NCBI GenBank assembly: GCA_009667805.1
Contig: CM019069.1
Coordinates: 53,820,422 to 53,884,421 of the forward strand
From: Leptobrachium leishanense
Lineage: Eukaryota > Chordata > Amphibia > Anura > Megophryidae
DNA length: 64,000 bases
Reading direction: 5' to 3'
How positions within the stretch are numbered: position 1 is the first letter of the stretch; each line of letters starts with the position of its first letter. A program made the position numbers and the translations under genes. Positions 1 to 9,907 of the stretch are shown here, piece by piece. The notes under the pieces were generated by a model that was not told the DNA's origin, ran no database searches, and saw only the letters and a program-made list of their open reading frames with translations.

Positions 1-264
1 GCGTACAGGTACGCCCCGCTGTCATCAATGGGCCACCTCGGCCCCTCTCCGCAGCCGGTGCGAGCCGCGTGTCATTGGCTGCAGAGAGACAGCCTAAACT
101 CAGGCCGTCCCCCTGCAGCCAATGACGCATGTCGCGTGTTAGCTGTGGGGGAAGCCGGAAATCAGCAGCTCGTGGCGGCACCTGTCGTGAGGTGTACCTG
201 TACCCCTCGCCGGCATTCACCCCCCACCAATTGGGCGACACCCACCTGTCCTTAAGGGGGTTAA
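1..264. repeat. TTAA-type MITE fragment (left end outside window)
   Basis: This GC-rich block ends in AAGGGGGTTAA. It resembles in composition and terminal sequence the element at 40,539-40,798, which starts TTAACCCCTTAA. TTAA ends are typical of piggyBac or Kolobok-type non-autonomous elements. No coding exon lies here. Family assignment is an inference. Confidence 0.45.
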
Positions 265-850
265 ATAACCATTATAAATAACTGATGTTTTGACTCTGGC
301 ACGAGCCTTTATCAAGGCTTGTTTCAGAGCCAGAACATTGGTTATTTAATAAGATTTTACTTTTTTAGTAAGTTGTCGAGTGCGCCCCTTTCTGGAAAAC
401 TATATATATATTTTAAAGAGTAGTAAAAATAACAGATACTAATAATAACAAACAAATCAATGACTTATATGTCCTATCAAGTAAATCAACATACAGCCTA
501 AAGTACAATATCCCTCTCATGAAGTTTAGAAAGTTTCCTACAAATTCTAGAAAATATTTCTAGGTTTATAATAGATGTATTTCCCTTAAACAAACTGGTC
601 TATAAAATGTACTGAATGTGTCAACCAAATAACCTAAACAGGGCCAAAAAAGGTAAGTAGTAATTTTGATAAAAAGTGTAATGGAAAAAATGCTTTCTTT
701 TGATAATTAGTTCTCCTTTTGAAGCAAAAAACTAACCTGCTTTTTTCGAACACATACTGAGTAAGTGATGACAATTGAAGACATTTTACTACAAGACATT
801 GTCAAGGCAAGAAACAAAATGCTTTATGAAAGCGATGAAAAAATACTGAC
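265..850. other. Titin intron downstream of the I15 exon
   Basis: AT-rich intron sequence following the donor of the last visible exon. I see no exon, RNA gene or clear repeat. The exon that would complete I15 is not present, so it lies beyond the left edge of the window. Confidence 0.6.
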
Positions 851-976
851 CGGTTCCAGAGACTCTGCACTGGAAGCATGCGTACTGCCCTTCAGAAGTA
901 ATGGCGTCATGCATAGGTGTGATGATTTCTGGTGGGTACAGGGGTGTCTCTGAATCTGGGGATAGAACTTCTGGAA
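851..976 (-). CDS. TTN: Titin exon: first part of Ig domain I15
   Basis: The exon starts after a TTTTCAG acceptor and reads VPEVLSPDSE, then the first beta strands of an Ig domain with the conserved core Cys in FQCRVSG. It ends at ACC G|GTCAGT, phase 1 to phase 1, 126 nt. I15 closes the proximal constitutive tandem-Ig segment of the elastic I-band. The second half of the domain (the Trp strand onward) must be on an exon outside the window. The GTCAGT donor is weaker than its neighbours, so the low end is slightly less certain. Confidence 0.85.
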
Positions 977-1087
977 CTGAAAATTAAGAAAATATGGATA
1001 ATGGATTACCATCGACATTATATTGGATTTCAAATATTCAAAGCACTATTATAGCCTTGGTCTTTAGTCTTTGAAGCAAAGGCATAC

Positions 1088-1372
1088 CTTCGACAGTCAG
1101 TGTAGCAGAGGTAGTGGCCATTCCATGGTCATTGCCGGCTTCACATGTGTATAGTGCTTGATCCTCTGGAAATGCTTCTATTAGAAGCAAGGTGTATTCT
1201 TGTCCATCATGAAGGAATTTGCTCTTGAACCCTGGAGAAAGTTGGGTCGAATCCTTGAACCAAGCAACTGTGGGCTGGGGTTTACCAGTAACTATAGTGG
1301 TGAAGCGGGCGGGCTTGCCAGATTCCACGGTGCAGGGCTCGAGTTTCTGTATTATCACTGGTGGTTCTGGGG
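1088..1372 (-). CDS. TTN: Titin exon: Ig domain I14
   Basis: A single 285-nt phase 1-1 exon. It encodes a short Pro-rich lead (APEPPVIIQ) and a full I-set Ig domain with the SGKPARF strand, the core Trp in [16 protein letters not shown], and the DxAxYxCEA cysteine strand. Acceptor CTCTAG and donor GTATGC frame it. I14 belongs to the proximal tandem-Ig spring, where folded Ig domains in series straighten at low stretch. Confidence 0.95.
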
Positions 1373-1461
1373 CTAGAGAAAAAAATTACAGAGTATTGTT
1401 AAATGAGTGCATTATGGAATCATATTCATAACAAGATAAAAGGAACACCAGTTAACATGAA

Positions 1462-2147
1462 GGGCTCTATTACATTCCCAATGCAAATCTTAACGCGTGC
1501 GCAAAAACGCATTAACGCGAGGGGCAATACCCTTTACGCTGAACGTCATATTACAATGCGCGTTAACGTCTAACGCGGGCACATGAATCCTATACTTAAC
1601 ATTGTGAGCGCAAATGCGTTTGTGCGCTGGTACGCGGATGGTATTACAATCTATGCGCAAATTTTAATGGACGTTTGCGCGCATAATTTTAACATCTTTG
1701 AAAAGCTGGTGGTTACGGCAAATCTGAACGTCCTGGCCGAACCCAAATACCCCAACCCAAAAAAAAACACGCAGCAACGTATAATTACACATTCTACGCA
1801 TACCAAACCAATAAAATATAGAAGTTGTGCGTGTTTTTATTATTGCTGCAGCATATATGCTCAGATTGACTTTGAGAAGCGCAAAAACTTAACGCGAGAC
1901 AATTGTGGTTCTTAATTCTGATTGGCTGAATCGCGTAAAAAAAACAGTCCACACACCGATTTCTGCACGCAACGTTAATGCGCGCGCGTTTTTGCGCATC
2001 TTTTTTACGTGCGTTATTTTTTTAAGGATGAAAAAATGCACGTGTATTGTAATACCAACGTTAATTTACGCGAGTTAACGTTTAACACTTTGCTCACAAC
2101 TTAACGCGCTGCGTAAACTTTTTTGCGCTAAGAATGTAATAGAACCC
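1462..2147. repeat. Inverted-repeat element, GGGCTCTATTACATTC ends
   Basis: The left end GGGCTCTATTACATTC is mirrored by GAATGTAATAGAACCC at the right end. GAA occurs directly outside both ends, consistent with a 3-bp target duplication. The interior is rich in TTAACGCG and GCGCAAA motifs. Related pieces occur at 36,581, 39,664, 59,571 and about 29,990. A 110-codon open frame inside has no recognisable product. Confidence 0.75.
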
Positions 2148-2330
2148 GAAGTGTACAGAGTCTTGTCAGGAACAGTAAAGCAAATGTATCCACCGGTGCC
2201 AGAATAATGCCCAGCACAATTTAAAGATTGCTTCAATTAAAATAAATACCAAGAAAGACATATACAATTAAACAATTACTTCTGTAAACAAAAAGGCATT
2301 CTGGAACCCCCAGAAATATATTGACACTAT

Positions 2331-2512
2331 CAGGTCTATTCAAAGAATGGTGAAACTCAGGAGAATGACCGGAGAAGTGAAAATTATAGGGCAAAACAGT
2401 CAAAACAGAAAAATTCTCCCATTTATCTCACTATCCAAATCGGCTATTTGGTCAAGATTGTTCTCTTCTTCTGCCAATTCTCCCAATTTTCACCTTTCTT
2501 TGAATAGACCTG
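2331..2512. repeat. CAGGTCTATTC MITE copy
   Basis: About 180 bp, starting CAGGTCTATTCAAAG and ending CTTTGAATAGACCTG. It belongs to a small foldback family with copies at 2,551, 19,124, 52,197, 54,581 and 58,335. The superfamily is not assigned. Confidence 0.75.
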
Positions 2513-2550
2513 ATAATGTACATATATTTTTCTATAAGCCAAATTAACAT

Positions 2551-2729
2551 GGTTATTCAGAGAAAGGTGAAACTCTGGAGAACGTTTGGAGAAGTGAAAA
2601 TTCTAGGTCAAGATAGCTGATTTGGAAACTGAGATAAATGGGAGAATTTTAATGGTTTGGCTATTTTGACCTAGAATTTTCACTTCTCTAAAAGTTCTTT
2701 AGATGTTCACCTTTCTCTGAATAACCCTG
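2551..2729. repeat. GGTTATTCAGAG MITE copy
   Basis: A second copy of the same ~180-bp family, 38 bp from the first. The arms are GGTTATTCAGAGAAAGGTG and its complement at the CCCTG end. The first three bases of the left end are lost. Confidence 0.72.
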
Positions 2730-3102
2730 TATGTTTATAATTCCGAGTTTATAAAAAGGGCCAATACAGACAATAATTACAGACCCTCGTTCGTAGGTGC
2801 TTTACATAGGGAATATATTAAAAATATTGAAAAATACTTTTAAAAAGCCAAATATTTTTAAAGTTCGTGTTATTGCCGTGAATTTCCAGGCTTCACACTT
2901 AATGACTGACGGTCTGACTAGTCCAGAAGAGGCCAATAACAAGCAAGATACTGGTCTTTGGAGGTTAAGTGCATCCTTTTAAATCCTACATCCTACTTAC
3001 ACTATATGCAATGCAAGGAACATAAGGAGTTATGATGCTTTCAGTGTTGTGTTAAATCTTTAAAGTATGTTGGCATTTGTAATGTAAAAAGCAAACACTT
3101 AC

Positions 3103-3334
3103 CATTCACATAAAGAGTAAGTGAACTTCTGTTCTTGCCAGCCAAAATTGTGTATTCACCACTGTCACTAATTCTGGTTTCTGTGATACAAATACGGTGC
3201 ACACGTCGTTCAACCACATATTGATATCGCTCTTCAACATGGAAATTGATCTCAATGCCGTCCTTCAGCCATCGAGCATCCACATCATCCTCATTAACCT
3301 CAAATTCAACCACTGCTCTTTGTCGTTCAACAAC
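3103..3334 (-). CDS. TTN: Titin exon: main part of Ig domain I13
   Basis: A 232-nt exon, phase 0 in and phase 1 out. It begins VVERQRAVVEFEV after a CACTACAG acceptor and carries the core Trp (DARWLKDG) and the SDSGEYTILAGKNRS strand, ending LTLYVN at GTAAGTG. The first strand of I13 is on the preceding exon (3,435-3,600), so this domain is split by an intron, unlike most of its neighbours. It is part of the proximal tandem-Ig spring. Confidence 0.94.
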
Positions 3335-3434
3335 CTGTAGTGACACAAGGTATTGCATGTTTCAGTCAATCTCATGATTCCTTAGAGAGTCTAAAATTCA
3401 ATTTGCAAGACATACAACTAATATTAAACAGTAC

Positions 3435-3600
3435 CTCAACTTGTTTTCGTGGACATGTAATTCGGACATCACGACCTTCCACATACAAATTTGCAGTGGA
3501 CATGTTTCCTCCAGCGACAGCAGTGTATTGGCCGGCATCAGCTATGCGCACTATTGGAATAACGAGACGATGAACGTATCTCTCGCTCTGAATTTTCACT
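3435..3600 (-). CDS. TTN: Titin exon: second half of I12 and start of I13
   Basis: A 166-nt exon, phase 2 in and phase 0 out. It reads VKIQSERYVHRL, then the ADAGQYTAVAGGN strand that ends I12, then GRDVRITCPRKQVE, the first strand of I13. The acceptor is TACACGCAG and the donor GTACTG. The 105-bp intron separating it from 3,706-3,847 is among the shortest in the window. Confidence 0.92.
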
Positions 3601-3705
3601 CTGCGTGTAGAATAAAATATAAATTTAACAATCACAGCTTACCTTGAGGAATATTGTTTAATATCCCAACCGTGTTGTTTTGGGAAATCAATAGCATGTG
3701 TTTAC

Positions 3706-3847
3706 CTGTCTGTGACTTGGAGTTCTTGTCCGTCCTTCATCCACTGGACAAGCAAGTCAGGTTCTGAGATTTCACACTCAAATGTAGCTCTTTTCTTCTC
3801 AAGAACTTTGATTTCTTTGATGTGCTTCCTGAATTCTATATGACGAG
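3706..3847 (-). CDS. TTN: Titin exon: first half of Ig domain I12
   Basis: A 142-nt exon, phase 1 in and phase 2 out. It encodes ARHIEFRKHIKEIKVLEKKR, FECEISEPD and the core Trp in VQWMKDGQEL, ending VTDR across the junction. The acceptor is CACAATTAG and the donor GTAAACAC. Together with 3,435-3,600 it makes a complete Ig fold. Confidence 0.92.
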
Positions 3848-4175
3848 CTAATTGTGAAGAGGTAAATTGATAAATGTTTTATTTTTCTTTTGCCAAAGCT
3901 ACCTTTTACCCTGAATGCATTACTTCCCTGTTTTTAAATTCCCTTAATATTATATTAGTTAGGAATTCTGATGAGACAGGACAGTGTATCCTCTATTTCA
4001 CCAAATCATAGTTATAAATAAATAGAAGCTGCCTGAAATATATATACTATTACTAACTACTCTCCCATCAGTTACAATGATGTAAATGACAGGTTCCATC
4101 TAGTAATTATTATAGCACAATATGGAATGTGCAAAGCTATATGGCAGTGAAATTTACAGAGAGTCTCAAACTTAC
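3848..4175. other. Intron between I11 and I12 exons
   Basis: 328 bp, AT-rich; nothing recognisable. Confidence 0.6.
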
Positions 4176-4436
4176 CTTCCACATAGAGAGTGGCTTTAGA
4201 CACTGCATTTCCGGCAACAAAGCTGTATTCTGCGGCATCGCCAAAGTGGACATTTCTGATAGTAAGAGAATGAGACTGTTGCTTGGCTTTGATTTGGCTT
4301 CGGTCGGTTGACTTTATTTCAATGCCATTCTTCAACCATTTGTAGGTGATGCCTTCATGGTTGACAGTGACTTCAAAAGTAATTGTGTCTTTTTCCTCTG
4401 CATTGATGTCTTTCAGCATGGAAGTAATGAGGATAG
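4176..4436 (-). CDS. TTN: Titin exon: Ig domain I11
   Basis: A 261-nt phase 1-1 exon. It begins PILITSMLKDINAEEKDT and runs through YKWLKNGIEI (core Trp) and GDAAEYSFVAGNA to LYVEG. The acceptor is CTTTCAG and the donor GTAAGTTTG. One full Ig domain of the proximal I-band segment. The second Cys of the canonical Ig disulfide is replaced (YSFVAG), as is usual for these I-band domains. Confidence 0.95.
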
Positions 4437-4816
4437 CTGAAAGAAAAAAGATTTAAAACGCAATTTAGTATAATAAAGTCTCAGATTTGGTTTTGACGGC
4501 AAAACATTTCTCATAAAACCAGTTGTAACAATATTCTTAGATACCCCTTGGCACATCCTACTTGGTGCTGTACATTTTGTGAAGTTTGATTTTATTTTGC
4601 TGTCTCAGATACATAAATATCAATAATATAAGTAAAACACATTAACGGGCTTCCAGAGTAAATTAATAACAAGAAGCCAATAAAATATGTATTTGGGGCT
4701 GATAACATGTAAATATTACCAACGCTTTATCACGTGATGGGTCAGCAATGAAATGCACTGACGACCCCGTCCATATTTGAAGGTAAGAAGACAGATCTGA
4801 AGAAAGTGATACTTAC
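4437..4816. other. Intron between I10 and I11 exons
   Basis: 380 bp of AT-rich intron; no feature seen. Confidence 0.6.
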
Positions 4817-5077
4817 GTTTTACTGTCAGTGTTGCGCTGACTTTGTCATTTCCGCAAACAAATGTGTATTCAGCAGAGTCTTCACTGCTGGTGTTCATGA
4901 TAATTAACTGATGTAGTTTGCCCTGAACCACAATTTTGAATTTCTCACTCATTTCAATTTCCACTCCGTTTTTCAACCAAACAGATGGAACATTGAAGTG
5001 AGACACCTCACACTGGAAGGAGGCTGTTTTGGTCTCAGGGACCTCAATATTCTTCATGGTCTTTGTAATATGCAGTG
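4817..5077 (-). CDS. TTN: Titin exon: Ig domain I10
   Basis: A 261-nt phase 1-1 exon. It begins TLHITKTMKNIEVPET and holds FQCEVSHF, PSVWLKNGVEI and SAEYTFVCGNDKVS. The acceptor is CTCCATAG and the donor GTAAGTATC. One Ig domain, very close to its mammalian counterpart. Confidence 0.95.
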
Positions 5078-5436
5078 CTATGGAGAAAACAAAATACGAG
5101 TTTAGGTTTGTAGAGTGTATAAATATAAAATAGTGTATGATCAATTTTTTTTCCTTACATATTGCTAACATATTAAATTGTTTTTTTTTTAGAATTGCGA
5201 AAAAGTTGGAGGCAAACTATATAGTATGAAGCTGCAAAAACAAGGTCATTGGTATGTCATCTATCTATGGTCTTCCACTCGATGTGTTTTATTCCATCAA
5301 CAACTTAAGAATCACAGCTGAGCTGATGTCTCCGGTTTTACACAATATAACAACAGGTTTGGTGTGTTCCAATACAGCAAACTATTGGGTCACAATATCA
5401 TATCCATGAACATGTCGATGCTGGAAAAATACTTAC
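5078..5436. other. Intron between I9 and I10 exons
   Basis: 359 bp, no recognisable feature. Confidence 0.6.
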
Positions 5437-5697
5437 TTTCCACAAACAGTTTGGCTTTGCTCTCCAGCTGACCGACGACAGCCGTGTACTCTCCTGCATC
5501 AGCCGGTGTTACTCCCTGCAGGACGAGTTTGTGTACTTTTCGTTCCGTGACAAGGTTGTGTTTATCGCTTGGTTCCAGTTCAACATTTTTGAAGAACCAT
5601 TTAACCGGCACGGTGTCATGGGAGACACTAATTTCGAATGTAGCTGCTGTGCTCTCCAACGTGGTCACATCTTTGGCTTTCTTGATAATTTTAACAG
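5437..5697 (-). CDS. TTN: Titin exon: Ig domain I9
   Basis: A 261-nt phase 1-1 exon. It reads TVKIIKKAKDVTTLEST, then VPVKWFFKNVEL and ADAGEYTAVVGQLESKAKL. The acceptor is ATCTTTCAG and the donor GTAAGTATTT. One complete Ig domain of the proximal tandem-Ig spring. Confidence 0.95.
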
Positions 5698-6336
5698 CTG
5701 AAAGATAATTACACATTTTTAATAAATCTCAATTAAATAGATATACACTCTGTGTTGCCCTACAATATGTCTTCAGATAAACTACATAAATGTATATTAT
5801 AAAGAGAAATTGGTTAAAGAATAGCATGTACGTTACCCTGTAGGAATTGTGCTTAAAAGTATATAAGGTAGGTGCACTTATAAAGAGTACAGTCAGTCAA
5901 AATGCTGAAAATAAAAACATTTCCTATATATAAATATGTCCTTTTCTGTCTTCTGCTTCTCCTATTCGTCCTTTTTACCTACAAGATCCCCTCCTCATTG
6001 TCTCAATCCTACTGTCCCCTATTTCTTTTCCATTTCTTTGTCTTAGCTTTCTCTACCTTTTTTTCCTTCTTCTCGTGCCTCTGTTTATCTATTCCATGTA
6101 TCCCCTCATTTCTCTTATATACAACATATGGCTTGCTCTTTTTATTTACTGAATTGAGTGTGGCTACTAATCAGATGTTCTCTGTTTTCAATTTATGTAC
6201 CTGGTGCACTATTTTGTATCCTTTATATTTGTACTTCTTCTCTTGCCTCCTATTTAAACATGTACAAACCTTGTAAGCACGTGAAATAAAATTCTGAATT
6301 TGAAAATTAAAATATTTCCTGACTATTTATACTCAC
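5698..6336. other. Intron between I8 and I9 exons, pyrimidine-rich
   Basis: About 640 bp. From 5,930 to 6,250 the plus strand is strongly pyrimidine-rich (many CTTTTTC/CCTCC runs), so the transcript strand is purine-rich. It contains an open frame of hydrophobic codons, which I treat as a by-product of base composition. No exon or clear transposon end was found. Confidence 0.55.
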
Positions 6337-6600
6337 TTTCAACGTGAAGTCTTGCATTAGCACCAATCTTTCCAAGCTTAAAGCTGTAAACGGATTCATC
6401 GGAAACAGAACAGTTCTTGACCTTCAAGGTATGGACAGGGCCCTCTACTGTTATTTCAAATTTTTCATTAGATGACAGTTCAACTCCATTTCTGATCCAC
6501 TGGGCTCCTTTCACATCAGGATGTGTGAGCTCCACTGAGAAAACGGCTTCTTGTGTTTCTGTCACAGTTTGGTTTTTCAAGGTCTTCTTTATCTTAACAG
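6337..6600 (-). CDS. TTN: Titin exon: Ig domain I8
   Basis: A 264-nt phase 1-1 exon. It begins AVKIKKTLKNQTVTETQ, with AQWIRNGVEL (core Trp) and SDESVYSFKLGKIG. The acceptor is GTTATAG and the donor GTGAGTAT. One full Ig domain. Confidence 0.95.
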
Positions 6601-6752
6601 CTATAACCACAAACACAGAACATGGAGTTTAACATCAGTGATTTCATGGTGCTCGATATATATATACTGTATATTTATATATATATACTATTTAAAGTTG
6701 CTTGTATTGTTTTAAGAAAATACTGTAAGAAAGCAGTAACTGCACCACTAAC

Positions 6753-7013
6753 CTTCAACCTTCAGCTTAGCAGAGGTTTTAGAAGTTGCAACTTGGTAAG
6801 TATATTCCCCAATGTCATCAAGTTTGCTGATTGGAATTATAAGTTGTCTTCTCGGTCCAATTGCCTCACTCTTGATGCTGTCACTGAAGGATATGGGCTT
6901 TCCTTCCCTCAACCACTGTCCTTTTGAGTCTGGGTTAGCTACCTCACACTCGAAAACAGCTTTTTGGGACTCGGCAACTGTGAGATCCACAAGAGGCTTG
7001 CTAATTGCTCCAC
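6753..7013 (-). CDS. TTN: Titin exon: Ig domain I7
   Basis: A 261-nt phase 1-1 exon starting GGAISKPLVDLTVAESQ. It contains FECEVANPDSKGQWLREGK and DDIGEYTYQVATSKTS. The acceptor is TTTCTCCAG and the donor GTTAGTGG, a non-GTRAGT donor. A short 152-bp intron separates it from I8. Confidence 0.95.
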
Positions 7014-7513
7014 CTGGAGAAATAAGTGTATTTTTATTTACTTCACACATCTTCATATTGCATATGAAAAATAATAATAAGTCATAATGGGGAAAAGCAC
7101 TAGGCTACCCTTAAGGTGTATTTGGTAACTATATACAGAGATCAATAAAAGGTCATCGTCAAAAAACTATATTATATAATACCTGAACTATTTTATTGGC
7201 AACAGCCTAGTAGACAGCCCGAATAATTTTAAAATTCAAAGTAACAGCACTTTTAACTCTGGTAAATTCTATATATATTGTATGTCATTACCACTACCAT
7301 AGAAAGGGTTATATGTACTACTGGAAAAGTGGGTTTAACATTTAAAATCACAGTTCAGGGGAATGACTGCTATAATAATGAAGACTATAATAGCTCTACC
7401 TGGGATTCTACAGTCAACCTATAGTTATGGAAAGGAGTTTTCAAGGAAAAAAACCTATAGATAATTCCAAAAATTTACCCATTTTTATTATCGAAACACA
7501 TTTCCTATAGTAC
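7014..7513. other. Intron between I6 and I7 exons
   Basis: 500 bp, AT-rich; nothing recognisable. Confidence 0.6.
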
Positions 7514-7774
7514 CTGAAACAGTGATCTTTGCACTGGTCTGCTGTTCTCCAGCAAAGAAGGTATACTGTCCTTCTTCGTCTTTCATCATATCAGTAATAG
7601 TGAGTGTGTAGATCTTTCCCTTTGCAGCTATATTGTATTTAGGACTTGGCTTCAGCTCTTCGTTCTTAAATTGCCACAAAGCATCAATTCCGGGATGGGA
7701 CAACTCCACTTCCAGTGTGACATTCTGAGTTTCAGTGCATGTCTGATCTTCCAGACCTCTAATAATTTGGATTT
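7514..7774 (-). CDS. TTN: Titin exon: Ig domain I6
   Basis: A 261-nt phase 1-1 exon. It encodes KIQIIRGLEDQTCTETQN, IDALWQFKNEEL with the core Trp, and DDE-type strand KDEEGQYTFFAGEQQTS. The acceptor is TTCTTCCAG and the donor GTACTAT. Confidence 0.94.
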
Positions 7775-8130
7775 CTGGAAGAAACATAATTTCGGCAGTT
7801 GATCTCTAATGCCTAACAATAAAGGACTTGACACATTGCAAAAAGCACCATAAGACTTCACATGGATATTTAACACCTGTTAATCTTTGCTACTCTTTTT
7901 GTTTTTAATGAAATGTTCCCATCTTGACGTTAACGATACATCAGCTTGCTGATGGTTATTAAAAAGTCAAAAGCAAATTAATTAAAAGTATAAAAAAATT
8001 AAGTATTCAAGCTAACAGAGAACATGTGTCCCAAAAAGCATATCACCAACAATAAATACAATTCAATTAATATTATGATAGATATATGGAGTTTCGTAAG
8101 TTGTATTCCCGTGTCTCAAGCTATACTTAC
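7775..8130. other. Intron between I5 and I6 exons
   Basis: 356 bp, AT-rich; no feature seen. Confidence 0.6.
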
Positions 8131-8394
8131 TTTCCACACTGAAGTTGCAGCTAGTCTCCACCTTGCCAATCGTTAGCTTGTACTGTCCTTCATCTGATGC
8201 ATATGACCTGGTGAACACCAGACGCTGTTTGGCTCCTTTGGCAATTGCTTGGACGCGGTCATCAAGGTTCACCAGCTGATCGTTGGCATACCATTTAGCG
8301 GATGACAGATCTTGAGCTGATACTTTGCATTCAAGAACGGCTTTTGTTCCTTCAACAGCGCGCACATCTTTGAGAGGAATAATAACCTCCACAC
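8131..8394 (-). CDS. TTN: Titin exon: Ig domain I5
   Basis: A 264-nt phase 1-1 exon. It begins SVEVIIPLKDVRAVEGTK, with LECKVSAQD, SAKWYANDQL and ASDEGQYKLTIGKVETS. The acceptor is CACCCACAG and the donor GTAAGTATAG. One Ig domain. Confidence 0.95.
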
Positions 8395-8510
8395 CTGTGG
8401 GTGATAATTATACCCAACGTGTTGGCATCATATAAGGCAACGCTAAATATAAATGTACACACGCACGTGCAAGTATACACTTCTCCAATAATGGACGTAA
8501 TGAAACTTAC

Positions 8511-8783
8511 TGTAGACGGAGAGCCGTCCAGTTGTAGATAGATCAAGTTCAGGTATGGTGAAGGAATATTTCCCAGCATCCTCTGAAGTGGCATCTTCTA
8601 TCAGTAGCATATGTGACTGTTTGTCAATTACAATATGAACACGGTCACTGGGTTGGATTTCCGCTCCATTTTTCAGCCAGACTCCTTCAGCATTTTCGAG
8701 GGACAGCTTCACTTCAAGCTGAGCAATATCACCCTCGCACACTCTTTGATCAGAAAGTCCTTGTAGGATGGAAATGGATCGGG
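8511..8783 (-). CDS. TTN: Titin exon: Ig domain I4
   Basis: A 273-nt phase 1-1 exon. It reads PRSISILQGLSDQRVCEGD, then GVWLKNGAEI, DKQSHMLLIEDA and EDAGKYSFTIPELDLST. The acceptor is CTTGTACAG and the donor GTAAGTTTC. One Ig domain, highly conserved around the DRVHIVIDKQSHMLL strand. Confidence 0.95.
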
Positions 8784-8873
8784 CTGTACAAGACAAATAC
8801 AATCAAGTCAGTTCGTTTACACTAATGAGCAGGAGAAATTAGCATAGTTGATTCACTTGCACAATTAACTTAC

Positions 8874-9140
8874 GTTTGACTTTCAGCTTCGCGGTAGTCT
8901 TTTTACCGGCAACAGCAAAGCTGTATTCTCCTTGGTCTTCCTTAGTTACATCTTTTACCGTAAGAATGTGACGACCTCTCCTGGAGCTGATAGCATATTT
9001 ACTATTGGATTTAATCTCAGTGTCTCCATGATACCATTTTCCTTCAGCATCCTCCAGTGAAATCACGCATTCTAGTTCTCCTTGCAATGTCTCTGCGACC
9101 TCAATGTTCTCAAGTTTCTTAAGAAATTCCATAGGCGTGC
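8874..9140 (-). CDS. TTN: Titin exon: Ig domain I3
   Basis: A 267-nt phase 1-1 exon. It begins GTPMEFLKKLENIEVAET, with LECVISLEDAEGKWYHG, SSRRGRHILTVKDV and KEDQGEYSFAVAGKKTTAK. The acceptor is CCTTTGCAG and the donor GTAAGTT. One Ig domain. Confidence 0.95.
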
Positions 9141-9538
9141 CTGCAAAGGATAGTAGAAAGGTCCATAAAATGACAATTCAAAGATATAGTAAAAGGTATA
9201 AAAAGGAATGCTAAAAAAGACTTGTTTGTTGTTTTAAACACCGCAAACCTTATACCATATGATGCCAGCTTAATACGCAAGTTATTTCATTGTAATGAGA
9301 TTCTATATCAGCTCGATTCAATGATGTAACAAGGAGAATGATATTTCAGAAACCACAAATAAGTAATTTAGTTAGTCTTGGCAATTATATTAATTATATT
9401 TACTTATGTATTAAATAGTTTGGTAGAACTACACATTTTGGTTTCTATTTTTAACATTACACCAAGAATTGCAGTCTCTCATAAAGATGGCTAAAATTGA
9501 TAAATAAGTGAATTCCATAATAAAACTGTAAACTATAC
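9141..9538. other. Intron between I2 and I3 exons
   Basis: 398 bp, AT-rich; no feature seen. Confidence 0.6.
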
Positions 9539-9820
9539 CTTCAACAATGAGCTTAGCAGTTGTTTTTACTGCCTCATCATCTCGCAGCGCACAACTGTAG
9601 TCAGTGGCGTCAGACATGTCAATTTGGAACACAGAGAGAAAGTGGGCCTTCCTGTCAGAGTGCATGCGATATTTATCCCCAGAATGGATTTCCACTCCAT
9701 TTTTGAACCATTTCACTTTAACAAATGGCTCGGATGTTTCGCACTCAAATGTTGCCATTGAATCTTTTTCCTTTGCATTCAGATCTTGCATTGCCTCAAT
9801 GAACGTTACCAATTGTTTTC
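9539..9820 (-). CDS. TTN: Titin exon: Ig domain I2
   Basis: A 282-nt phase 1-1 exon. It reads GKQLVTFIEAMQDLNAKEK, then FECETSEPFVKVKWFKNG and SDATDYSCALRDDEAVKTT. Both canonical Ig cysteines are present. The acceptor is GTTCACAG and the donor GTATAG. It is the first exon of the one-Ig-per-exon series after the large Z7-I1 exon. Confidence 0.95.
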
Positions 9821-9907
9821 CTGTGAACAGAAACATTTCATAATAATATCAGATGTTTGTAAGAGCCCTGAAGAAGTTGACTGGATAAATAACGTTATAC
9901 AGCTTAC

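Larger units (their letters stand above)
1373..3102. other. Intron between I13 and I14 exons
   Basis: This 1.7-kb intron holds three inverted-repeat elements (1,462-2,147; 2,331-2,512; 2,551-2,729), listed separately. The rest is AT-rich without visible exons. Confidence 0.7.

Noticed and set aside
5902..6276. 124-codon plus-strand frame with hydrophobic N-terminus
   Set aside because: Lies in a pyrimidine-rich intron stretch; Leu/Phe/Ser content follows base composition, with no domain or start context.
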